Shown piece after piece: positions 56,123 through 64,000 of a stretch of DNA of 64,000 bases (position 1 is its first letter; each line of letters opens with the position of its first letter). The notes beneath the pieces were generated by a model that worked only from the letters and a program-made list of their open reading frames with translations, ran no database searches and was not told the DNA's origin. The translations under genes and the position numbers were made by a program. The stretch comes from Evernia prunastri (lineage: Eukaryota > Ascomycota > Lecanoromycetes > Lecanorales > Parmeliaceae): positions 124,001 through 188,000 of the forward strand of contig NKYR01000009.1 in assembly GCA_003184365.1 (NCBI GenBank). Reading direction: 5' to 3'.

Positions 56123-58886
56123 TTAAGCCATCCTCTCAAACCTCTCCTTCGCCTTGTCCTTCGTCCTCTCTAAAAACTCCCCATAACCTCCTTTTGTGTT
56201 CCTCTCCGCCTCTTCAGACGCATCGCCAATCTTCCCACCTTGAGCTCCCAGACCAACTCCCTGCACGTACATATCAGTAGCTATAGGCGCTTTCATACCC
56301 GTCCCCTGAGCTCCAAGACCTTCACCGGCAGACCAGCCCATCTTGCCTAGGAGGGAAGCGCCTTTCGATGGCGCCGGAGCTGGCTCGTCTGTTGTCTCTT
56401 CTTCTGGCTGGGTTGCTGATTTTTTGAGCGGGAGCGAGATCTTCTTGCCCGCGCCAAAGGCCGCACGTCGTTCCTTGGCTCGATCACGGTACTCTGACGA
56501 GTCTTCCGAAACCGCTGTCAATGGAATACCTGCTTTGACCATCTTACTCTGAGCCTTTGCTACAAGGTCTGCGTTCTTGAGATTATTTTGATGAAGATCG
56601 CTGACACGCTCATGCTGGTTTACCTCAGCTTCCGTCTTGAATTGGCGGGAGCAGAGGTAGCAGCATTTCTTAGCCAGATTTGCATAGGTCTGCGGAAGAG
56701 CGACTGTTTCCCTCGCCTCTTCCTTAATGTCTGACATTACTTTCATGTCATCCCCATTCTCCACGGACGTATCAGTTTTCACGCCATGAAGCTCTGCATG
56801 GCGGTTACTCCAGAATTGTAGGTGGGCAGGGGCAGTCTTGAAAATGTCAGTGGACACTATATACCGGATTGCGAAGTCGGAACTACCTTCTTCTGCTTGG
56901 CTGCCGAGTTGGCCTCTGCTTTTCTCTTCTTCGCCCTGGTGTCGGCCTCCTTCCCGGGCTTCAAAAGACCTTCGTTTTCAGCCGCTGCTGCTGCTTGGTC
57001 GGCAGCAGATCGGACTTGACCTTCTCCGGCTGCTGAGTTCAGTTTTGGCGAGCCAGTAGATATAACAAGTTCGCTGGCCCAAGCATCCTCATCCCAGTAA
57101 GCAAGCTTTGTAGCTGTATTACCGAGTGGACTGAACGTAAAGCGCTCTGTCCCTTCGGATGCATTGAAGACAGGAACGAACACACCAGCGTGTATGTAAT
57201 CAGCGGTGACGGGCTTCGAGGATATGGTGAACTTTTCGAATGAGTTATAGCGAGTAAGGGCCGCTTGTGCATCCTGTCATGATCTTGTTAGCGGCAGTTA
57301 TTGTCCAGAACCTGTACTATTACCTCAATCGTGGCAAATTCAGCAAAACCATAGCGCCAGCTTTCGTTGTTTCGCCTATCCCGAACGAGTAGTACCCTTC
57401 TAAGGCTTCCCTCCTTAGCGCCGAGATTTGCGTCGCCAGTAGTTGATGCGACTTTGGCATTGTTCTTTTTCGATGTCGTAGCGGCCGGCGGTGACGAGCG
57501 TCGGCCAGGCTTGTACAACTTAGCCACGCCTTTGGCAAGGATGTCTTCAGTCACTGTAGGTTCTAGGTTCCGGATGAGCAGGAACTGCGAGGGTGTGCCA
57601 TTCGGCGAAACGTCGCTATCTCCATTATTGATGTATTGAGCTTTTGCTGTTGCTGCCGCTTGATTAAATGTAGCCATATCTATAATCATCAGTATAATCT
57701 GCAGCCCCGTACTTTCCTTTCACGTACCGATCTGTGGTGTCTGACACCTGTGGCATTTCGTTCGGCCCGGAAAGTTGACGAATGTGCACTAGAGGTCTCA
57801 GTGGTGCCACAAGTGCGACTGACTTGAGCGTCTTACAATTTTGCACGTCCATTCCCCTTCCGCCTTTTCGCCACGACTCCGATCGTCACGCTCACGGCTG
57901 TATGCTATTCGGACTTTGGCTGCTTGATCGTCATTATCTGATGAACCATTGCCATAAAGGTAGATCATTGGGTAGTTGCGCTCCACGAAAGCCTTTGAAT
58001 CTTCAAGAGTCGGGAACCTTATGAAGCCAAAGCCGCGGGACGCCTCTGAGATACATTTAGCAAACCTTTCACATGTATTGTAGAGTGGAAGATCGTACTG
58101 GTCTGTCGGTCTCGGATGACCCTCACATCGTCGAGCTTCTCAACATGGTAGTATTGCTTCAGCTCTTTCAAGATCTGCGAGATTTGGAATATGCCACGTC
58201 TTAGCCAGAATCCGAATACAGTTTTAGTCACACTTAGGCTCTTTGGTGTTCATATTGGTGTACTGGGCGAATGATGGATGGGGTGGCCAACGTCTTCCTC
58301 TACCATGTCCAGCAAAAGCCCTTCCAATATCACTTCTCTGCTGGGTGGTCCTCCATAGTATGGTGATCGATCTCGTCTCTGCCTGTGGCTGCGGCTGAGG
58401 CTTCGATTGCGGCTTCGATTCTGACTGCGACTGCGGCTTTCATAGCTGGGCGATCTGTAGCTCTCGTGGTCCCTGTCTCGATATGGCGCTCTTTCTCTTC
58501 CTCGCGGTGACGGAGACCGACCTCGCCGGTAGTCCTCGAAGCCTCTGTTCTCTGGTCGTGGAGCCCCTAATTCTCTCTCTCGGCGAGTGGAGGCACCCTT
58601 GATTGCGAATTCATCCCCACTATGTGACGACCTGTTCCGAACTTCCCCAAAAGTAGTATTAGCAGACGCGCAGGTTGAGCGATGTAAGTGTCCTTATTTA
58701 TGGATTACCATGCGGGGGAGATGAGTATCGTTCGCGTGGTGATCGGCTTCTTTGATATCGGTCCCTTGAGCGTGATCTATAGTACTGGTCGTCATACATC
58801 CTGCCATTTCGGTCCCCGCGATATTGAGGACCAGAGAGTCTGCGGTCGTTGTAGGCAGGCTCTCTGTCGTAGCGGATGGCAGACAT
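56123..58886 (-). CDS. RBM5/RBM10-like splicing factor (RRM, RanBP2 zinc finger, RRM, C2H2, G-patch)
   Basis: Proteins of this build act in early spliceosome assembly and splice-site choice; the G-patch contacts DEAH helicases such as Prp43. Eight exons (58886-58709, 58641-58292, 58174-58099, 58045-57837, 57788-57728, 57679-57324, 57273-56887, 56836-56123) give 776 residues. Residues 1-160 are Arg/Ser-rich. RRM1 starts PPSREVILEGLLLDMVEED and includes SRGFGFIRFPTLEDSKAF. The zinc finger WTCKICTFVNFPGRTKCHRC is built across a splice junction; the acceptor CTAG at 57789 is the only one restoring all four cysteines. RRM2 begins SQFLLIRNLEPTVTEDILAK. A C2H2-type finger is CCYLCSRQFKTEAEVNQHER. 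The G-patch is LLGKMGWSAGEGLGAQGTGM. No OCRE domain was seen. The donor GTTGGC at 58291 is weak. Confidence 0.9.
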
Positions 58887-59467
58887 GGTGAAGATTGAAG
58901 CAGTGATCGACGGGCTTGATACTTCAGCGGCCTGACTCCGTGGGCAACAGCGATATGAGAGAATAGAAACCAAACGTGTCGAATATGGAATCGCTGCCGG
59001 CTAATATTCGGAACCTTCTAGCTTACTCTAGCGCACTTGGCTGTAGGTATGTATGGCAAAGAAATAAGGTAAGTAGGGTACTCGGAGACTCGTGATAATT
59101 ATAGACAATATTACCGTATTTAATGCGTGTGAAACCACAATGTGAATGTGAATACTTGTCTAAATTAATCATGACAGTAAGGATTAAGCCGGTTTACTCT
59201 AAGTATGAGTCATCTGTTGGAAGCATTTTGCGTTCGAGTACGTTAGTTCCTGTCACAGCCCCCTAGGTGACTCAATCCAACGAGGCCATTCGTCTTATTG
59301 CGGTCATCTTACGTTGGCACGATCTTTTCGTCGTATATATAGTAGAGCTCGAATTCCTGTCAAAGCATTTTCTGCGATCAAATCAAGTTTGTAAAGCTCA
59401 ACTTCTTTGTCAATCATTTCCTTTCTACCAAGCAACGAATCTCCAACAACGGTCGTGTAAATTAGCT
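58887..59467. promoter_or_regulatory. Divergent intergenic region (RBM5-like / MJ1316-domain gene)
   Basis: These 581 bp lie between the two starts. The middle (59,040-59,170) is AT-rich. A frame open upstream of 59468 on the plus strand is taken as untranslated. Confidence 0.4.
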
Positions 59468-60120
59468 ATGGCTCCCACGACTCCTTTACACGGATTGGAA
59501 GATCCAGAAACCTCTTTAGCTAGTATGAACCCGCCCTCATCCCTTGATGCTGGCGAAGACATGATCCCTCTGCAACCATCTACGGCCGAAAACGTGTCCG
59601 CCAACGACGACGCCTCCTCTGACTCATCTCCCTCCCCTTCGCGGAAATCTACAACCTCCCGATCAAGAGCCAAGAAGGCCCGCAAAGCCGCACATCACAA
59701 TCAAAACTCCAAACCCTCCCTAAGACCCGCAAAAGACATCCTATCGCGCATCCGGCACGATCCATCGCTGGACGAATCCGGTTTTATACTGTTGTAGTCG
59801 GCTATATTGACCGCCATGCCCCCGAAATGATGGAGATGGACGTTTCCGCGTGGAAGGGGGGAGTAGCTGATGTGACTGATGAGGAGTGGATTCCGCAGCA
59901 TCGGATCATGTATTTCAGGATGAAGGGAGATGAGGAGGGACGGAGAGTCTGGGATCGCGCAACGAGGCTGGATAGGCTGTTTGGGAGCGGTGTGCCACCT
60001 GGACCTGACTTAGAGGAGATACGAGAGGGCAAGAAGCCCCAAGAACAGGAAGCTGATGTGGTGACGGACGAGTCCGCAGACGGAGGCAACGCTTACGTGA
60101 TGAGTGAAAAGTTGTCGTAA
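59468..60120 (+). pseudogene. MJ1316/DUF504-domain protein gene with a frame break
   Basis: The MJ1316 (DUF504) domain is predicted to recognise RNA ends carrying cyclic phosphate. Frame 1 (59468-59797) has a Ser-rich N-terminus, a basic patch (KSTTSRSRAKKARKAAHHNQ) and then the domain start SLRPAKDILSRIRHDPSLDE, ending at TAG 59795. The domain resumes in another frame with VGYIDRHAPEMMEMDVSAWK, DEEWIPQHRIMYFRMKGDE and WDRATRLDRLFGSGVPPGPD, to TAA at 60118. Removing about 5 nt near 59,787-59,793 would give GFIVVGYIDRH; no GT-AG intron fits. Either a recent inactivating indel, a sequencing error or programmed frameshifting would explain this. The rest is intact, so decay is young if real. Confidence 0.65.
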
Positions 60121-60299
60121 AGTAAGAGAATTGGACTAACCTCCATAATTTCCGTCTCACTCTTTCGTGGTTCCATAAGCATCGTTGTAGATGCTTCGTA
60201 TACTGAAAAGACGACGGGTTTCGACGGCAGCGATGACCTGCAGTACATGCTTGCAGCGAAGACTGGAAGCCATCCCCCATCGATCCTAATCTGATCTTA

Positions 60300-61260
60300 G
60301 CTCCGAACGGTGCGAGAGATTCAATTCTGGGGTCCGATGAGTCCCTATGCTAAAGAAGGCCAAAGATATGCTTGGGCCTTTGCAGAAGCACAGCGGAAAT
60401 ATGTCGCACACCTTTTAATTGAAAACGAGTCCCGGTGTACGGACTTTAGTGCGATGCAATCCCCCAACTCTAGGCAAGATCCCAAATGCAACAATGACTG
60501 CTACGGCGTGAGGTACTGAGACGATGCCAAAGGTTCATCGCCGGTAATAGCCACGTAGCAGAAGCAACGCGCCAGCTGTTCGCTGGAGTTGGCACCAATC
60601 TTCTTGCCGGACCAATCGAATCCTATTTATGACGAGCACGCGGATCGGTTTGCCGTCGCTACAGACTTTGCTCTCTCAGGCCGAGCACGGAATCAATGCT
60701 CTTGCAATGCTTATTGAGCCGTGAGCTCCGAGTCTATCGATACGGTTGACAAATTGGTCGAGTTTTCCCAAACGCCGCTGTGGCCCGCACACCATTGAAC
60801 ACGTTTGGGGAGCTTATTGGTGTGTCCACGTTGGAGGAGGCGCTCAAGCTTGCCGGCGAGTACGCTAGCGAGCATGTCCAGATCCTTACGCAGCGTCAAA
60901 GTGAAGCATTAGAGAAGATCCAGAGTTGCGGGGCCCTATATATTTTCGGTGGAGAAACTTGCGTCCCTTGCGGTGACAAGGTAAGATCTCTGCTTGTTTG
61001 GCATGCGTCCCCAGGTGATCGACACGAATCACGTCTTGCAGACTCAAAAGGCAGCGAGGCATAAGGGTGGGATGTGGGTTAGAAAATATATTCGGAGTGT
61101 CACCTACCACGGAGTCGTTTTAAAAAGCACTGAAGTTAAGCTACGTAGGTCATACAGACAATCAGCTTCCAACAAAAAAATTGAAGGTCATATAAGGATT
61201 CGAGGCTCGAAAGGGAACAGTCATCGTCGAGATGACTTAAGCTGGGATCGGTAGGAATCG
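60300..61260 (+). pseudogene. Histidinol-dehydrogenase-like pseudogene
   Basis: Pieces of a HisD-type NAD-dependent dehydrogenase lie in order but in different frames: AFAEAQRKYVAH (about 60,378), GKIPNATMTA (about 60,472), GTETMPKVHR (about 60,519), NSHVAEATRQLFAGVGTNLL then LAGPIES (about 60,545-60,625), ADRFAVATDFALSQAEHGIN (about 60,640), EHVQILTQRQSEALEKIQS (about 60,869), GALYIFGGETCVPCGDKV (about 60,931), and TNHVLQTQKAARHKGGMWVR (about 61,024). Many indels and stops separate them. The order and motifs match the whole family length in shortened form, so this was once a complete gene. It is not the trifunctional His4 gene, judging by the missing neighbours. Confidence 0.75.
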
Positions 61261-61890
61261 AGCGCGACAAAGTCGCAGTAAGATCCACCCATAGCCCGGG
61301 CGAGTATGCTCCAACAGGTAATGTACACAGCTTACTACGGCATCTAGTATGCAGGCAGACTTCATAACCTTTTATATATTCTTCTTAGACCATGGAAGTC
61401 CTTGTGGACAGCGGAGAGTGTAAGTGTTCTAGCCCTATTATTTATTCACTAACAACCGATCCAATGATGGCAAGACACATGATTGTATCAGAACGTGGGT
61501 CAGCTGCATATGCGCGCTACATCCTTCCCCTCGTTCCGATAATATTCCATGCGGTGTCTGCGTCAGGATTACCCCACATGGACATGACATTTCCGCCCCC
61601 TCACCACGATTATAATCGTAAATCCATCCGCTACGATATAAAATAAAAAAGCCTCACGACCTTCTCCGAACATATTTCTTTTTTCAATGCTACCGGAATA
61701 TTGTGTGGCTATTAGGGCAATTGGTGGCTGTAAGTAATGGTGTTCGGGTGAATACCCGCTACATCGGCATTCCATAAGTGCCGAAGAAACAGTCTGGAAA
61801 GCTGACATATTACCAGGCTAAAGACTCTCTTGCCCTCTATCTTATTCGTCTCATCAACAGTTTGCATACCGCCTGCTAATATTTTCTGAA
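61261..61890. other. Intergenic region, no gene seen
   Basis: Short open frames only. The right end is the promoter and leader of the dioxygenase gene at 61891; AT content rises near 61,360-61,390 and 61,640-61,690. Confidence 0.5.
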
Positions 61891-63091
61891 ATGTCTCCAT
61901 CCGCCATCACAACGCCTGCCTCCGACGGCGACACGGAGAAAGTGATCCTCGTCCGCATCGCCCACGTCTACTACACCCATGCCAAGTTCGAGCGCGAACA
62001 CCAATTCCTGACAGACTTCGGCTTCACAGAAGTCTCGCGCCTCAACGTGGGAAAGCCGAACGAGACGGTCTACTACCGCGGATACGGAGCCGAGCCTTTC
62101 TTATACTGCTCGACCAAGGGCGAGGAAGATGCCTTTGGGGGAACGGCGTTCGCGGTGGAGAGCAGGAAGGATTTGGAGTTGGCGACTAGAATCATTCCGA
62201 CGGCGAGCGAGATCAAGCAAATGAAGGATGCGCCGGGCGTGGGGGAGTATGTGACGGTCAAGGATCCGGTGGATGGGTTCCCGGTGCATTTGGTTTACGG
62301 GCAGGTGCAGAGGGACATGGAGGAATATCATGAGCTGAAAGAGTTCAACTTCGTGCGTCCCTGTTTAGCCATAGTCGTTGACGGGAAGGCAGCTGACCAC
62401 GGATCAACTTTTTGCAGCCAACGGAGAAGCATCGCTCAGTGAACAAATTCCAACGGATGCAAAAAGGTCAGCATCCACACACCTGCCCCCAAAGACTCAT
62501 CCATCTAACGAATTCCCCCCAACAGGTCCAGCCCAGGTCCACAAACTCGGCCACTTCGGCATGGCCGTCACCGACTTTGCCAAATCCCTGGATTTCTGGA
62601 CGCGCCATTTCAACTTCAAACTCACCGATCTGCTGCACGACAAGGACGGCCGTGACATGACTGCGTTCATGCATCTGGACCGCGGTCGGGAACTCGTCGA
62701 CCACCACTGCTTCTTTTTCTTCGAAGGTCCCAAACCGCACGTGCACCACTCTTCGTTCGAGGTGTTTGATTTCGACACACAAGTACTGGGGCACGATTGG
62801 TTGGTCAAGAAGGGGTATGAGAACTGTTGGGGGGTGGGGAGACATATATTGGGGAGTCAGATTTTTGATTATTGGTATGTGTGCTGCCTGCTCCCCTGAC
62901 CACGTCTTGTCGTTGTGGGTTTTATAGGCAGTAGCTGACCTCTGTGTAGGTTCGACACTTCAAAATTCATCCTAGAACACTACGTCGATGGCGATCAGGT
63001 CAACTGCGAGACGCCTACCACGAGAGATCTTGCTTCGCCCGATGGATTGTATATTTGGGGTCCAGACTTACCATCCTCATTCATGGACTGA
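61891..63091 (+). CDS. VOC-family extradiol (catechol 2,3-type) dioxygenase
   Basis: Type I extradiol dioxygenases open catechol-like rings next to the hydroxyls using Fe(II). Four exons (61891-62352, 62418-62466, 62526-62874, 62950-63091) give 333 residues. Two VOC modules are present: an N-terminal one (VILVRIAHVYYTHAKFEREH to PVDGFPVHLVYGQ) and a C-terminal one (VHKLGHFGMAVTDFAKSLDF). The expected metal ligands of the second module are visible: His in KLGHFGMAV, His in VHHSSFEVFD, and Glu in FILEHYVDGD. The ending GLYIWGPDLPSSFMD also looks complete. The second exon is only 49 bp. The gene is convergent with an FAH-family gene, a common partner in ring-cleavage pathways. The substrate cannot be read. 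Confidence 0.85.
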
Positions 63092-63432
63092 ATTGGTATG
63101 CATGGTATTGATCAGCAAGCATACTCAGAACTTTAGGCATTAATGTCTTCAATATCCAGTGATTTTATTGGCGTTCCGCGTGAGGAAGCATGGATTAGAC
63201 GGCATCAAATAATGTAACGAGACTGTGACCAAATGATCGCTGAGCGCCGCTGGTTCTGAGAAGGATATGTAAAGCCATAGTAGGAAGCTGATCATGATCT
63301 TCTACGATTGTGGCTAGTTACGAGGATTTTTAGTACGTGATAGACGGAAGAAGTTGATGTCTTCGCGTCACCCACGCGATGCTAGCTCCCGCCCCCAGAA
63401 ACCATCTCGTTAGACAGACCAATGCAGCATGC
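63092..63432. other. Convergent 3' region between dioxygenase and FAH genes
   Basis: These 341 bp lie between two convergent stops; no ORF or RNA is recognised. Confidence 0.5.
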
Positions 63433-64000
63433 TCACTCATAGTAGATCTCATTGATCAAGGTACCTGCCACCGCGTCAGCCTTTACCCATGACCCGTACA
63501 TACAGAACCCGACATACCTATTCCCTCAATCTCAACCCTCATATCATCACCATGGTTCAGGACCACCTTCGGGTCTCTCATCGCCCCGATCCCCGGCGGA
63601 GTCCCCGTCATGATCAGGGATCCCCGCTCCAGGGTGGTGCCCTGCGACAAGAAAGCGATCATCTCGGGCACGTCGAAGATCATCTCTCGCGTGCTTGAGT
63701 CCTGGACGACGTTCCCGTTGTGGATGGCTTTGATGCGGAGGTCATGCGGGTTGGAGATTTGCTCCTGCGCGACGAGGACGGGGCCGATGGGGGCGGAGGA
63801 GTCGAAACCTGAGGCCGTCGGTCTCCGGGCAAAAACGAAACTGTCGAGGAGCGAAAGAGGATCTTCTTACCTTTGCTGAACGACCACTGTGTATTTCTAA
63901 ACTGCTCCGTCCTCGCGCTGACATCGTTCCCACACGTAAAACCCAGCACGTACTCCATTGCTTTTTCCTTCGGGATGTCTCTCCCCGTCTTGCCGATGAC
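63433..64000 (-). CDS. Fumarylacetoacetate hydrolase-family enzyme (partial, 5' end outside window)
   Basis: FAH-family enzymes hydrolyse or isomerise ring-cleavage products such as fumarylpyruvate or hydroxyheptadienedioate with a divalent metal. Exons visible are 64000-63871, 63808-63518 and 63464-63433. The sequence enters as VIGKTGRDIPKEKAMEYVLG, then GFTCGNDVSARTEQ, the usual metal/substrate loop; SAPIGPVLVAQEQISNPHDL, IHNGNVVQDSSTREMIFDV, and LIMTGTPPGIG, the C-terminal family signature. The last exon encodes only TLINEIYYE. The N-terminal part, including the first metal ligands, lies beyond the window's right edge. Confidence 0.88.

Overview
The window is nuclear DNA of a filamentous ascomycete (Pezizomycotina). 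Genes are split by many short introns (about 46-130 bp) with GTRNGT-type donors, CTAAC/CTGAC-like branch sites and YAG acceptors. The proteome is clearly fungal (Byr4-type cytokinesis regulator, Nuo78, Rad57, Scd6/Lsm14). Long AT-rich tracts are poor in CpA/TpG but keep CpG, the footprint of repeat-induced point mutation (RIP). I cannot name the species; the gene complement would suit a leotiomycete-like fungus, but that is a guess.

Left arm, 1-28.7 kb, is gene-rich and well preserved. In order: a GH85 endo-beta-N-acetylglucosaminidase (-), an Erd2 HDEL/KDEL receptor (+), an XRCC4/Lif1-like end-joining factor (-), a Byr4/Bfa1 GAP-subunit homologue (+), the 78-kDa complex I subunit (-), a triose-phosphate/nucleotide-sugar type transporter (-), an intracellular S9-like alpha/beta hydrolase with eight exons and one GC-AG intron (+), a Pumilio-repeat RNA-binding protein with an in-frame TAG that needs explaining (+), a small KPWE-motif protein that may be the fungal Pex39 (-), the P-body protein Scd6/Lsm14 (+) and the recombination mediator Rad57 (-). 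The genes are mostly in divergent or convergent pairs and form no pathway cluster.

Middle, about 28.7-52.1 kb, is a transposon island. RIP-bleached AT-rich DNA is interrupted by unmutated islands: a Copia element (four LTR copies, Gag, protease, integrase with an AT-hook, RT, RNase H), a Gypsy chromovirus on the minus strand (CCHC Gag, protease, RT, RNase H, integrase start, chromodomain), a LINE fragment, and a series of solo LTRs with perfect 5-bp target-site duplications. One solo LTR is nested inside another, and two sit only 4 bp apart. The assembly is mosaic here: two N runs and thirteen single-N joins, most of which restart a sequence already seen, so copy number and order cannot be trusted. 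The Gypsy polyprotein carries an in-frame 147-bp tandem array between RT and RNase H.

Right arm, 52.1-64 kb, begins with a decay zone holding unrecognised fragments and a Copia relic. A well-preserved RBM5/RBM10-like splicing factor (-) follows. Next come an MJ1316/DUF504-domain gene with a frame break and a heavily frameshifted histidinol-dehydrogenase-like pseudogene. The end holds a convergent pair, a VOC-type extradiol dioxygenase (+) and a fumarylacetoacetate-hydrolase-family enzyme (-, cut by the window edge), which could act in successive steps of aromatic ring breakdown.
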